A stretch of 56,452 bases of DNA from positions 1-56,452 of the forward strand of contig CAZUCE010000026.1 of the NCBI GenBank assembly GCA_964619265.1, in the 5' to 3' direction. Source of the stretch: CAZUCE01 sp964619265 (lineage in GTDB: Bacteria > Planctomycetota > UBA1135 > GCA-002686595). This document shows, piece by piece, positions 9,317 through 18,518 of the stretch. Positions within the stretch are counted from its first letter, which is position 1; each line of letters starts with the position of its first letter. The notes beneath the pieces are model-generated. The model worked only from the letters and a program-made list of their open reading frames with translations, did not search any database and was not told the DNA's origin. The translations under genes and the position numbers were made by a program.

Positions 9317-11080
9317 ATGTTTCGCGCCTTCCGAGTCCTTCCAACGTCCCTCCTGCTCGTGTTCGCGGTGTTCGCCAACCCCGCCTGGGCCACTCCCCAA
9401 GAGGCTCCCACCCGCCTCGTGTGGCACCAACTGGGTGAGCTTCCGGTGGACGCGGCGGCTGGGCCGGATGAGGCCCACATCAAACGCCGAGCCCTCCTCG
9501 ATTTCGACCTGGAGGTCCTGGCCCGCCCGATCGGAAAGCGGGTCGTCGACCTCGAGCTCTTCGATGGCAAGCTGCTTTCGGTCGAACTCACCGCGCGCGG
9601 CTCCGCGCGCCCTGGATCAGCGCGTTGGTTCGGAAGCTGGGACGAAGGCCGCTCCTCCTTGACGATCGCCGTGCAAGGAGATGCGCTCGCGGCAACGCTC
9701 AGGGATGGCGACGACCTCTATCGGGTCTTGCCCGTTGGAGCAGGCCGGTCTCGACTTGAGCTCACCGGGGAGTTTCAGCTGCCGGGCTGTGAAGTACACA
9801 CCGCACCCGGCGAGGGCCCAGGCGCGAACGCCGCCGAAGACGGCGCAGGAGAGCAGCGCCGCCCCCAAGCAGGCAGCAGCTCGACTCCGATTCCGATCAT
9901 GAGCACCTTCTCGAGCATCGACGTCTTGGTGGCGTACACGCCCCAAGTCAAAGACGCGAGCGGAGGAACCAACGGCACGCTGGCCTTGATTGACTTGGCG
10001 ATGTCCGAAACCAACGAGTCCTATTTGAATTCGGGGGCTGGATGTGTTGTTCGGCTCGTGCACACCCATGAGGTGAGCTACACCGAATCGGGGAACAACT
10101 CGACCGATCTCACCCGTCTGTGGTTACCGAACGATGGATTCATGGACGAGGTTCACGACCTGCGCACCCAGTTCGGCGCAGATGCCGTATCGCTGCTGAT
10201 CAATTCCGGCAACAACTGCGGCTCGGGATTCCTGATGACCGTGGTTTCAAGCGCCTTCCAGGCCAATGCTTTTTCAGTCACGCAGCGCGTCTGCGCCACC
10301 GGGAACCTGACCTTCGGGCACGAGTTGGGTCACAATTTCGGCTGCGCCCACAACCGCGAAGACGCAACCGTCTCGTCCAAACCCTACGCCTTTGGCTACC
10401 GCTCGCCGGGCAATCAGTTCCGCACCGTCATGGCCCTTGCGCCGGGCCAACGCGTTCCGGTGTTTTCGAGCCCGAACGCCCAGTGGGATGGCGTCACCAT
10501 GGGCACACCAACCGAAGACAACTCGCGGGCGCTGACCGAAAATGGCCCCACAATCGCTGGCTGGGCCCCCACACAGATCCCCATCATCGACTGCAATGGA
10601 AACGGTGTGGACGATTCGCTTGAAATTTCAATTGGGCTTTCGCCCGACCAGGACGGCGACGGGGTCCCCGACGACTGCCTCAACTTCTTCGGCGACATCA
10701 CCCAGGTTTCGCTGATCGACGGCGGCGTGCAAAACCTGTTCATCCAAGCCGGCGACGATCACGCCGGCGAGACCTTCGTGATGCTGGGCAGTCTCTCCGG
10801 AACTTCCCCTGGCGTCCCCTTCGGAGACCTAACGGTCCCGCTCGTTGTCGACGCCTACACCACCAGCCTGCTGGCAGCCCCGAGTGGTTCCCTGCTCTCG
10901 CCAGTGATCGGTGTTCTCGACGCCGATGGAAAAGGCGGCTCCAGTTTCACCGTCCCGGGCTCCATCCTCCCCCTCAGCCTGCTTGCCACGCCGGTAAACC
11001 ACACGTTCCTAACTCTGACCGCCTCAGGCGAGCCGGGAATCGTCGGCGCCCCGGTCCAGCTGCTGTTCACCTTCCTTTGA
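9317..11080 (+). CDS. Secreted reprolysin-like (M12B-type) zinc metalloprotease
   Basis: 587 aa. The ATG at 9317 is chosen because a signal peptide follows directly (MFRAFRVLPTSLLLVFAVFA, cut near AWA-TPQ). After a propeptide-like region, the catalytic domain contains His335-Glu-Leu-Gly-His339-x5-His345 (HELGHNFGCAH), the extended metzincin site. Downstream, DCNGNGVDDSLEISIG and DQDGDGVPDDC are Ca-binding repeats of the thrombospondin-3/dockerin kind. The last ~115 residues form the shared module with core LGSLSGTSPGVP. It is probably exported and degrades extracellular protein. A good intrinsic terminator lies 134 bases beyond the stop. Confidence 0.85.
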   Translation: MFRAFRVLPTSLLLVFAVFANPAWATPQEAPTRLVWHQLGELPVDAAAGPDEAHIKRRALLDFDLEVLARPIGKRVVDLELFDGKLLSVELTARGSARPGSARWFGSWDEGRSSLTIAVQGDALAATLRDGDDLYRVLPVGAGRSRLELTGEFQLPGCEVHTAPGEGPGANAAEDGAGEQRRPQAGSSSTPIPIMSTFSSIDVLVAYTPQVKDASGGTNGTLALIDLAMSETNESYLNSGAGCVVRLVHTHEVSYTESGNNSTDLTRLWLPNDGFMDEVHDLRTQFGADAVSLLINSGNNCGSGFLMTVVSSAFQANAFSVTQRVCATGNLTFGHELGHNFGCAHNREDATVSSKPYAFGYRSPGNQFRTVMALAPGQRVPVFSSPNAQWDGVTMGTPTEDNSRALTENGPTIAGWAPTQIPIIDCNGNGVDDSLEISIGLSPDQDGDGVPDDCLNFFGDITQVSLIDGGVQNLFIQAGDDHAGETFVMLGSLSGTSPGVPFGDLTVPLVVDAYTTSLLAAPSGSLLSPVIGVLDADGKGGSSFTVPGSILPLSLLATPVNHTFLTLTASGEPGIVGAPVQLLFTFL

Positions 11081-11087
11081 TTTCTGG

Positions 11088-11101
11088 GGGTCCATGGACC
11101 C
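11088..11101. repeat. 14-bp perfect palindrome after the M12B protease gene
   Basis: GGGTCCATGGACCC reads the same on both strands and starts 8 bases beyond the stop codon. It could be part of the 3' end structure; the real terminator is the larger hairpin at 11214-11253. Confidence 0.4.
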
Positions 11102-11213
11102 TCGGAACTTGCTCCTTCTGAGACCCGCAAGACCGGGACGCGCGCGACGCTTCCTGGGTGTGCTGGCCCCAGAAAATTCCTCATCCAGGCCGGCCGGGGT
11201 CCGGGTGCGGGAG

Positions 11214-11253
11214 GGGACGTTCCTCGTTTTTCGGGGGACGTCCCGCTTTTTTT
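11214..11253 (+). terminator. Rho-independent terminator after the M12B protease gene
   Basis: A 13-bp stem (11214-11226 with 11232-11244, two G-T wobbles) closes a TTTTT loop and is followed by GC and a run of seven T (11247-11253). It separates the protease gene from the YceI gene. Confidence 0.85.
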
Positions 11254-11362
11254 GGGCCCGAATCTCGGTCACGCCAGGTCTACTTCGCCGTTCCGGCAGT
11301 CCGGATCGCGCTCCCGCGATCCCCGCCCGCCTCCAACCAGCCCCCACCCTTTAGTTCCTGCG

Positions 11363-11971
11363 ATGAAACTCCTCGCTCTTTCGGCGACGGCCCTCACGAC
11401 CGTCCTGCTCGGTGCCCTGCTCACCACCTCCACCGAAGCCACGCCGCCCGCAATCGAAGGTACGGCCTACAAGGTCGACGCGTCGCATACCTCTGTGATC
11501 TTCCGCACCAAGCACTTCGACCTTGCCTGGGCCCGGGGTTCGTTCAATGAGATCGCGGGTGAGGTTGTCTTCGACCCCAAAGCTCCCACCGAAGCCGAGG
11601 TCAGCTTCGTGATCCAAGCGGGCAGCGTCGACACGAACAACGAAAGGCGCGACGAGCACCTGCGTGGACCGGACTTCTTCACGGTGAAGCAATTCCCCGA
11701 AATCAAGTTCGAGAGCAAGTCGATCGAAGCCGGAGACGGCGGCGTGCTGCTCGCCACGGGTGTGGTTTCCTGGATGGGCCGAGAAGTCGAAACGACCGCG
11801 ACGATCGAGCACATTGGAGAAGGCCCCAACGCCGGCGGAGCTCCCTCCCACGGCTTCCACGCCGAGCTGACGCTGAAGCGCTCCGATTTCGGCATGACCT
11901 ATGGTCTGCCCAAAGCTCTTGGCGATCTTGTGTTCATCGAGATCGACACGGAAGTCAACGCGCCGCGCTAG
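11363..11971 (+). CDS. YceI family periplasmic lipid-binding-like protein
   Basis: 202 aa with a signal peptide (MKLLALSATALTTVLLGALL, cleavage near TEA-TPP). The mature part has the YceI lipocalin-like barrel signature: YKVDASHTSVIFRTKH at the start, then GSFNEIAGEV, NNERRDEHLRGPDFFTVKQF and a final KRSDFGMTYGL strand. YceI proteins bind polyisoprenoid or amide lipids in the periplasm, and some are stress or acid induced. Length matches the family. The gene stands between the terminator at 11214 and a 13-bp inverted repeat just downstream, so it is probably monocistronic or only partly coupled to the next gene. Confidence 0.9.
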   Translation: MKLLALSATALTTVLLGALLTTSTEATPPAIEGTAYKVDASHTSVIFRTKHFDLAWARGSFNEIAGEVVFDPKAPTEAEVSFVIQAGSVDTNNERRDEHLRGPDFFTVKQFPEIKFESKSIEAGDGGVLLATGVVSWMGREVETTATIEHIGEGPNAGGAPSHGFHAELTLKRSDFGMTYGLPKALGDLVFIEIDTEVNAPR

Positions 11972-11986
11972 AGTGCCTCGAGCAGC

Positions 11987-12025
11987 GCTAGCGGGTTCCG
12001 CGCAGCAGCGCTGGAGCCCGCTAGC
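11987..12025. repeat. Inverted repeat with 13-bp arms between the YceI and membrane-protein genes
   Basis: Arms 11987-11999 (GCTAGCGGGTTCC) and 12013-12025 pair over 13 positions with one G-T wobble. The 13-base loop contains a small GCGC/GCGC stem. There is no T-tract after it, so it may be an mRNA 3'-end stabiliser, an attenuator before the downstream TTG at 12046, or a Rho-dependent stop. Confidence 0.55.
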
Positions 12026-12045
12026 CTCAATTCGAAAGCAGACCC

Positions 12046-12969
12046 TTGGAAAGCCAACTCGCCCTCCAAATTTCTTTCCTGGAGGGCCTGCCGCCAGCTG
12101 ACGAATTGCTGCACGGGGGCCCGGCCCCGTTCTTCCTTGGGCTCGTGTTGGTGGCGCTGCTGGCCCGGCGCCGCTCCTGGGATGCACCTGCTGCCGCCCT
12201 CGCGACCGGTGTGGGCTCCCTTTACTTTCACGTTTACCTGATGGGCTGGTTGATGCCCGGTAGCGTGCCCAGCTTCGCCGCGATCCGTGCCGAGCAATGG
12301 CTCTCTTGGCTTGTGCTCGCTGGACTCGGTGCCGGCGCCGTGTCCGGCACCAGCGGCAAATTCCTGCAGACCGCGATCCCGGTGAGCCTCGGTGCAGCCG
12401 TGGTGTTCCTGATCCAACACCCGATCCTGAAGTCGACCGATGCGTTCGGTGAGCGCGCTCAACTGCTCGGCCTCACCTTCGGACTTTGGATCCTTGGCTT
12501 TGGCGGTTTCCGCCTCGCGGCAACTCGCGCGACCAGCTCTCGGAATCTGCTGGTGCTGCTGATCTCGACCGGCGTCGCCAGCGCGGTGATCGGAATGTCC
12601 GGCTCGCGCAAGCTGGCACAACTGGCCGGAGCCGGCGTCGCGGCGCTCGCGGCGACCACCCTGTTCGCCCACTTGACCGAGCGCAAGGGGACGCCCCGGC
12701 CCGGCCTACTGCTCGGCGCTCTGGGGCCCGCATGGACCTGGAATGCGGCCTTGCTGCTCGCGGCGTACCACTTCGCCTACCTCGAGTTGGACGTCGCCCT
12801 GCTGGCCGTGGCTCCGGCCCTGTTGGTCACTCCGCTCGCGCTCCTCGTGCGCGGACGCGGGTTCTTGTGGGACGGGCTCGCGGTTCTACTCACCAGCGCG
12901 CCGGCGCTGGTCGCCCTTGGGCTCGCGGCCGCGCGGTTCGGGGACGAGCCCGACTACGGCGACTACTAA
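12046..12969 (+). CDS. Polytopic integral membrane protein of unknown function
   Basis: 307 aa from a TTG start 20 bases after the inverted repeat. Hydropathy by eye gives about nine to ten transmembrane helices (for example APFFLGLVLVALLA, EQWLSWLVLAGLGAGAVSG, AIPVSLGAAVVFLI, LLGLTFGLWILGFGGF, LALLVRGRGF...LLTSAPALVALGLAAARFG) joined by short loops. No signature residues of a known transporter or enzyme family were recognised. It follows the YceI gene on the same strand but is separated from it by a strong inverted repeat, so joint transcription is uncertain. Confidence 0.65.
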   Translation: MESQLALQISFLEGLPPADELLHGGPAPFFLGLVLVALLARRRSWDAPAAALATGVGSLYFHVYLMGWLMPGSVPSFAAIRAEQWLSWLVLAGLGAGAVSGTSGKFLQTAIPVSLGAAVVFLIQHPILKSTDAFGERAQLLGLTFGLWILGFGGFRLAATRATSSRNLLVLLISTGVASAVIGMSGSRKLAQLAGAGVAALAATTLFAHLTERKGTPRPGLLLGALGPAWTWNAALLLAAYHFAYLELDVALLAVAPALLVTPLALLVRGRGFLWDGLAVLLTSAPALVALGLAAARFGDEPDYGDY

Positions 12970-13108
12970 GGCGGAGTCTCAAAAGAAGTCGGAATCTGGT
13001 CGATCACGACCAGCTCCGGGCAGCAGAGAACTCGGATGGGCGGCGCTCCCCGTCGGGCTAGACAGGCCCTCCGCAAAACGGGACGAGTGCCGATCGGGTG
13101 CAGTTCTG

Positions 13109-13140
13109 CCCCGGTTGGCCCCAAGAACGGGCCACCGGGG
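13109..13140. repeat. Bulged 12-bp inverted repeat in the 12970-13228 gap
   Basis: CCCCGGTTGGCCC at 13109-13121 pairs with 13129-13140 apart from one bulged T, with a seven-base loop. A smaller 7-bp hairpin (CTGGTCG/CGACCAG) lies at 12996-13013. Either may end transcription of the membrane-protein gene; neither has a T-tract. Confidence 0.5.
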
Positions 13141-13228
13141 TGGATCCCCGGCGCAGACTTGGGCTCTGAGCTACCCTCGTAAGGACCTGCCGAACCTCTC
13201 GTCTTTCGCACCGGAACTCCGCGCACTC

Positions 13229-14935
13229 ATGCTGACTCTCCACGTCAAAGCTCTCGTCTTCGGCTCTGCTGTTGCAGGAACCCTCGCCCTGCCCGCCCAC
13301 TCCCAAGAGCGCACCGCCCTCCTGACGGAGGGGTCCACCGTTCCTGGATTCCCAGGCGCCGTCGTGGACTCGATCTCCAACACCGCCGTCAACGGGACCG
13401 GAGGCCGCGCCGTTTCCTCCAACGTCGACGACGGTACTGGCACCATCCTGTCGCTCGTTTGGGGCCGCGCTGCCTCGGGCGACGTCGACGGAGTGCTATT
13501 CCAAGAAGGCACCTTCGGCACCTGTGAACAAACCAGCTGGGAGGGCTTTTTTGGCCTGGCCGACGACGGCTCGGTGTTTTACAGCCCCTCGTGCAATGAC
13601 ACGGTCACGCTCGAGACCAGCCTCGACAACGTCTTCTTAGACAGCGTGCCGATCGCCGAAGAGGGTCAGCCGATCGCTAGCCTCCCCGGCAAAGTGTTCC
13701 GATTCAACAGCCGCCCCACGATCCTCGCCTCCGGGGATCCGGTTTGGATCGGTGGAATCAACGACGAGCTGACCGGAGATTCCGAGGGCAACGGACTGTT
13801 CTTCGGGACCGGTCAGACCGCGTTGCTCAAGACCGGCGACCAACCGCCGAATGTTGCGTTCCCCCTCGACGGAAGCGCGGTCGACTTCGACTTCCGTTTT
13901 TCGCCCGACGGCACCCAGTACATCACGTTGGTCGACATGCTAAGCGGCTCTTCGCTCAACGACGGTCGCGTGGTTCTCAACGGGGCCGGCCTCGACGTGG
14001 CCGGAGCCCCGGTTGAAGAGCAGACTCAGGTTCCCGCCTCCGTGGGGGGCCTGTCCGGTGAAGCCTGGGACAACTTTGACTTCTTCGGGATCCTCGACAA
14101 CGGGATTTTCTTGATGACCGGTGACACCGATGGCAACACCGCCACGGACGAATTCGTCTTCTTTGACGGCGCGATGCTCTACCGCGAGGGCGACACCCTA
14201 GCCGATGGCCATGTTCTGGCCGGCTCTATCGAGGGTGCCTCCCTAGCCCCCAATGGCGACCTGGGTCTGGTCTGGGACATCGAAGACGGCGCCGGCAGCG
14301 ATATCGAAGCCGTGATCTTCAACGGGCGCGTGGTGGCCAAGGAAGGTGATGCGATCGACACCAATGGTGACGGAATCGTCGACCCGAACGCAACCATCGT
14401 CAGCTTCTCTGGCATCAGCTCGCTGACCACCGCTACCGACCAGAGGTTGTACGTCACCGCAGAAATCGATCTGCTCGGAACCACGACAACCCTAGACGAC
14501 ATGGAGGTCTACCTCGAGATCACGGTCAGCCCGTTCGAAGATCTTGGTGGGACCGAGGAGATCTCACTGTCGGCGGGCGGCTCGCAGGAGTTGAGCCTGT
14601 TCTTGCCCCGGGAGTTCGAGGCCGACTTCTACCTCGTGCTCGGCTCGGCCTCAGGGACCATGCCCGGAACCCCCGCCGGCTCGCTCAACTTGCCCCTGAA
14701 CTTCGACGCCTACACCCAGTTCACTTTGGAATCGGTGAATTCCTCGATCCTCTCCCCCTCTTTCGGGGCTTTCGATGCGTTTAACACGGCGAGCACGACG
14801 TTCTTGATCCCCCCCGGATCCAATCCAGCGGTTGCCGGCAGCACGCTGCACCACGCCTACATCACGCTGGACCTTTCCAGCGTGATCGACATTCAATTCG
14901 TGAGCGAGGCCATCCCCGTCACCCTGATTCCCTGA
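13229..14935 (+). CDS. Secreted beta-rich protein with planctomycete C-terminal module
   Basis: 568 aa. The ATG at 13229 begins a signal peptide (MLTLHVKALVFGSAVAGTLA, cut near AHS-QER). The body holds several repeats of about 60 residues of the type L-x-x-G-(D/S)-x-(V/L)-x-G...F-x-x-(F/L)-x-x-D-G-x-x-x-F (GTGQTALLKTGDQPPNVAFP, FFDGAMLYREGDTLADGHVL, FNGRVVAKEGDAIDTNGDGI). This is the pattern of choice-of-anchor repeat proteins seen on planctomycete surfaces. The last ~115 residues are the shared module with core LGSASGTMPGTP. No enzyme site is visible; a structural or adhesive role is inferred. Confidence 0.7.
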   Translation: MLTLHVKALVFGSAVAGTLALPAHSQERTALLTEGSTVPGFPGAVVDSISNTAVNGTGGRAVSSNVDDGTGTILSLVWGRAASGDVDGVLFQEGTFGTCEQTSWEGFFGLADDGSVFYSPSCNDTVTLETSLDNVFLDSVPIAEEGQPIASLPGKVFRFNSRPTILASGDPVWIGGINDELTGDSEGNGLFFGTGQTALLKTGDQPPNVAFPLDGSAVDFDFRFSPDGTQYITLVDMLSGSSLNDGRVVLNGAGLDVAGAPVEEQTQVPASVGGLSGEAWDNFDFFGILDNGIFLMTGDTDGNTATDEFVFFDGAMLYREGDTLADGHVLAGSIEGASLAPNGDLGLVWDIEDGAGSDIEAVIFNGRVVAKEGDAIDTNGDGIVDPNATIVSFSGISSLTTATDQRLYVTAEIDLLGTTTTLDDMEVYLEITVSPFEDLGGTEEISLSAGGSQELSLFLPREFEADFYLVLGSASGTMPGTPAGSLNLPLNFDAYTQFTLESVNSSILSPSFGAFDAFNTASTTFLIPPGSNPAVAGSTLHHAYITLDLSSVIDIQFVSEAIPVTLIP

Positions 14936-14944
14936 CGAATCCCC

Positions 14945-16948
14945 TCAGGAGCCAACCGTGACGGCAAGCGCTCCCGAGAAGGAAACGCCCAACTGGCCGA
15001 AGCTCGGCTCGGTAGCGAGCGCCTGGAGAAAAAGCTCGCTGCCCGCCAGGGCCGGTTGGGTGGGGAGCGGGACGGGGAGGCTTGCCTCGCCGCTCGCGCC
15101 CGTGACGCCGGCCACCTCGGTGGCGTCGCCCACCAGGAGCTGGCAGCCGGAGGCACCCAAGTAATCAAGGTCGAGGGGCAATGGAAGTCCGGCGAACTCT
15201 TCGATGCTGGTCGAAACCCGCAGGGTGACCACCTGATTGGGAACAGCCCCGGTGATTTCGGCCGCGAAGTCGGTGGACCCGATCGTCGCAGAGCCCGAGG
15301 CTCCCAGGCTCAGGCCCGAACAGCCCTGCCCAAAGCCGACCGTGTAGGCGGGAATCGGCTGGGTTTCCTTCCAATCGAGGATCGCGCGCATCTTGTGGGC
15401 TTCGCTGAGTGGTTGGTCCATCACCTCGAGGAGCCCAAAGCAACCCCACACCGTGTAGCGCCCGGTGAATGAGTAGGGCGCCATCAACTGACCGCCTTCC
15501 TGATTCCACACGTCCAGAAACGCGCGGTACAGGTCGTACATCCCCGGCTCGCGGTTCAAGGAAGTGACCTTTTGGACGAGTGCCTTGTCCGCGGACGGGC
15601 CGCCGGGTGCCACGAGGTGCTGACCTCCTTCGTAGGCGATCAGGGGAAGTCCGCGGGCCTGCGCAACGGCGACGTGATCCGCGGTCCGTTCGGCCAGGGT
15701 GGTCGTGATTTCGGTTTGCAGGTCGCTGAGAATTTCAGCGTTGCTCTTGGCCAGCGTCGCTGAGATTTCAGCCGGCGTTCCGTGCCCAATGGAGAACCCG
15801 AAGTAGGGAGCCGTCGCGATCGCGTCGCACTTTGTGTACGCCTGCTCGTGATCGAGCACGACTTCGGCGATGTAGGCATTGGCGTGCTGACCACTGAGCA
15901 CCCGGACGAGGCGCTCCTCCCACTTCGGGCCGCTCACAGCCTCCAGCTCCTGCTGCCAGATATCAAAGACCTCGACGGAGCGCTCGGAGTACCACCGCAT
16001 AGCTACCTCGAAGTCCGAGAAGCCGGTGATTCCCGCAGCGGTGCCCTGGGTCACGGCGTGCCAATAGGACGGGAAGGCCCCGTTCCAGACTTCGTTTGAG
16101 TACTCGATGTAGACCGGAACGGTCGGATCCAAAGTGGTCGCAACCAGGCGCGCGAACTGACGCACGAAATCGTCGGTGGCTCCGCGCGGCATGCAAAACC
16201 AAGGAGACTTGCGCGACACATTGGCGAGCTCAACCATGACCTCCACCGAAACCCCGCTCGAGGTCGCCTGGGAAGCGTCCGTCGGAAGCGGCCGGTCCGC
16301 CCAATTCTCAAGCGTCGAAAAGTTGGTGTTCTGCCACTGCATCATCCGCAGCACACCGAACGGCTCGATCTTCTCTAAGAACTCAGGGTGGAACGTCTGA
16401 GTCTGGTAACTGTCCACGAAGCCCTCGTGAATCACGCGGATGTCGCGAATCGGATCGCTGGGATCGACGTTTTGAATCTTCAGCTGGATGCCCTTGTTGG
16501 ACGGCTGGACCAGGTAGCGCGCGTGGCGCGGGCCGACCTGCTCCACAAGCGTCGCGTCAAGGCTGACCTTGAGCCAACCACTCCCGCGCCAGAACACGTC
16601 GTAGATGCCGCCGGGATAGAGGCCATCCATGTCCGGGAAGAGGATCGTTCCGGCGGCCTGGCCCTGCGCCGGGATCGGCCAGCCGTGCTCGTCCGTGGCG
16701 AGGTAGCTGCCGTCGTTCCAAGGCAGCAGGGTGTACGGACTCTGGGGCGTCCAAGGCCGTGCGGCCTGGAGGGCGTCGGTGAACACCCAGGCCGGATTCC
16801 AGTCCCTGAGCTCTTCCAGGTTGATCCCGAGCGGACCGGCGCGGTCGAGCGGGGAGGGCGGACTATCCTGGGATGCGGTACGAGCGAAGAGCGAAGTCGC
16901 GAGGCAGGCCGTTGCGAGCAGGGCGGAGAGGATCCGGGTGCGATGCAT
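14945..16948 (-). CDS. Secreted clan GH-A-like glycoside hydrolase with C-terminal secretion-type module
   Basis: 667 aa, with a signal peptide at the ATG at 16948 (MHRTRILSALLATACLATSL). The barrel shows the two hallmarks of clan GH-A glycosidases: an N-E pair in VYIEYSNEVWNGAF (putative acid/base Glu286) and a later strand-end Glu in PLIAYEGGQHLV (putative nucleophile Glu440). An N-terminal beta domain (residues ~100-200) precedes it. The final ~110 residues (from FGQGCSGLSLGASGS) form a Cys-pair, Gly-rich module often found at the end of planctomycete exported proteins and different from the LGS-x-SGT module next door. Substrate is unknown; a plant- or algal-polysaccharide target is only a guess. 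Confidence 0.7.
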   Translation of the reverse strand: MHRTRILSALLATACLATSLFARTASQDSPPSPLDRAGPLGINLEELRDWNPAWVFTDALQAARPWTPQSPYTLLPWNDGSYLATDEHGWPIPAQGQAAGTILFPDMDGLYPGGIYDVFWRGSGWLKVSLDATLVEQVGPRHARYLVQPSNKGIQLKIQNVDPSDPIRDIRVIHEGFVDSYQTQTFHPEFLEKIEPFGVLRMMQWQNTNFSTLENWADRPLPTDASQATSSGVSVEVMVELANVSRKSPWFCMPRGATDDFVRQFARLVATTLDPTVPVYIEYSNEVWNGAFPSYWHAVTQGTAAGITGFSDFEVAMRWYSERSVEVFDIWQQELEAVSGPKWEERLVRVLSGQHANAYIAEVVLDHEQAYTKCDAIATAPYFGFSIGHGTPAEISATLAKSNAEILSDLQTEITTTLAERTADHVAVAQARGLPLIAYEGGQHLVAPGGPSADKALVQKVTSLNREPGMYDLYRAFLDVWNQEGGQLMAPYSFTGRYTVWGCFGLLEVMDQPLSEAHKMRAILDWKETQPIPAYTVGFGQGCSGLSLGASGSATIGSTDFAAEITGAVPNQVVTLRVSTSIEEFAGLPLPLDLDYLGASGCQLLVGDATEVAGVTGASGEASLPVPLPTQPALAGSELFLQALATEPSFGQLGVSFSGALAVTVGS

Positions 16949-17090
16949 GGGGAGTCGTGCTGTGGAGGTTTGCCCACCATCCACCGACCCGACCTCAACT
17001 TGCGCAGATTCTTCGGCGAACAGCCCGCCTCGCCCCTTGGAAAACGGCTTGCCAGGGGGGGATGCCCCTCGCAAGCCGTTCCCCTTGCCG

Positions 17091-17369
17091 CTAGCTGCGG
17101 GCTGTGACTTCGAGCAGGTGGAACCCAAACTGGGTTTTCACCGGCCCCTGGACGGTTCCGACGTCGGCCGAGAAGACCACCTTGTCGAATTCCGGAACCA
17201 TCTGGCCGGGACCGAATTCGCCCAGATCGCCGCCCGACTTACCCGAAGGGCAGGAGGAATGCTGCTTGGCGAGCTCACCGAAATTGGCGCCCTGCTCGAT
17301 CTGCTGCTTCAGATCCAGGCACTGGGCTTCGGTGGAGACGAGAATGTGACGGGCGCTGGCGCGGGACAT
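17091..17369 (-). CDS. Parvulin-type peptidyl-prolyl cis-trans isomerase (PpiC-like)
   Basis: 92 aa, nearly the length of free-standing E. coli PpiC. The whole protein is one rotamase domain: ASARHILVSTEAQCLDLKQQ, NFGELAKQHSSCPSGKSGGD, LGEFGPGQMVPEFDKVVFS and TQFGFHLLEVT, with both active-site His residues (RHIL and FHLLEV), Cys and the M-x-x-x-F segment in place. There is no signal peptide, so it is a cytoplasmic folding helper. It lies 142 bases upstream of the glycosidase gene on the same strand, so co-transcription is possible. Confidence 0.92.
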   Translation of the reverse strand: MSRASARHILVSTEAQCLDLKQQIEQGANFGELAKQHSSCPSGKSGGDLGEFGPGQMVPEFDKVVFSADVGTVQGPVKTQFGFHLLEVTARS

Positions 17370-17528
17370 GACGATGCGGGATCGGGGAAAAATGAACTTG
17401 GATTCGAGAGGCGTCGGAAACCGACCCGCGGAGTGTAGGCGGGACCCGCCTTCGAGACCCCGTTGTCCCTGCTCTTGAAGCCCGATTGGCCCCTCAGTCG
17501 ATGAATTCCCCCGAGAGGCCTCCAGACC

Positions 17529-18512
17529 ATGCGAACCGAAACCGTCGGATCCACCCGCCCTGAATCAGCCGCTGGCTCTCCCTCCAGAGCCAGCTCCAAG
17601 GCTAGCACCTGGCCGGCCGCCTGCCCGGCGTGCCGCGATGAAAATTTGGCCTTCTGCCCCGGCAGCCCGGATTTCGCTTCCTGCGAGCGCTGCGGAACTC
17701 TCGCCAGCCTGGTGCCCAAGGGCAAGGGGCAAGGCGGCTATACCCAAGACCCCTTCGTGGATCGGAACGCTCGGCGCCGTTCGGCCCTCCAAACGGGGCA
17801 TCTGGAGGACTTGATCCCCTACCTGCCGGGCCTGCCTCGCCGGCTTGAGCGCGGACTGCGGGTTCTTGAGGTCGGTTGCGGCAGGGGATTTTTCGTCGAA
17901 CGCTTGGTCGACCGAGGCGTCGACGCCCATGGGATCGACCTTTCGGAGCCCGCGATCGCAGCAGCCGCCGAGCGAGGCCTGGGCGATCGCTGCCGCGTTG
18001 GGGACGCACGGGAAGCCGGGGGCTCGGAGCCCAGCTTCGACCTGGTCTGCGCCTTCGAGATGCTCCAGCACTTCGAACAGCCGGAGAGCTTCTTGCGAGC
18101 GGCAGCTTCCGCGATCCGTCCGGGCGGTTGGATCATCGGAACAACGCCGAACGCGGATAGCCACTGGCGCGAACGCCTAGGTGCGGGCTGGCACGGCTAC
18201 GCCATTCCGCAGCCCCACCGAACGTACGTGGGCCATGCGGGATTCCGCGAGCTGGGGCGCCGCGCTGGACTCGAAACCCCCGTGACCTTGAGCCGGACCG
18301 AACGAACGCGCGACTGGTTGCTGTTGCGCAATCGGGCCACGGTCTTGGCTGACCACCTCGGGACTCGCAACCGGATTGTGAGGACCGGGCTCGCCGGCCT
18401 CCTAGCTGTCCCTCAAGCGGCTGCGGAGCGGCGTAGCAACCGTGCCGGAGGCCCTGCCGGTGACACGCTGGTCTTCGCGGCCCGGCGCCCGCGCAACGGA
18501 TCGAACCGCTAG
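17529..18512 (+). CDS. Class I SAM-dependent methyltransferase with N-terminal zinc ribbon
   Basis: 327 aa. An N-terminal zinc ribbon (Cys32-x2-Cys35 and Cys52-x2-Cys55) is followed by a Rossmann methyltransferase: motif I VLEVGCGRGFFVERL near residue 112, the acidic motif II GVDAHGIDLSEPA, motif IV FDLVCAFEMLQHF and post-motif RPGGWIIGTTPN. This layout resembles methyltransferases that act on sugars or lipid-linked intermediates in cell-surface gene sets. The stop is six bases before the GTG of the next SDR gene, so the two are almost certainly one operon. Confidence 0.85.
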   Translation: MRTETVGSTRPESAAGSPSRASSKASTWPAACPACRDENLAFCPGSPDFASCERCGTLASLVPKGKGQGGYTQDPFVDRNARRRSALQTGHLEDLIPYLPGLPRRLERGLRVLEVGCGRGFFVERLVDRGVDAHGIDLSEPAIAAAAERGLGDRCRVGDAREAGGSEPSFDLVCAFEMLQHFEQPESFLRAAASAIRPGGWIIGTTPNADSHWRERLGAGWHGYAIPQPHRTYVGHAGFRELGRRAGLETPVTLSRTERTRDWLLLRNRATVLADHLGTRNRIVRTGLAGLLAVPQAAAERRSNRAGGPAGDTLVFAARRPRNGSNR

Positions 18513-18518
18513 CTTTGC

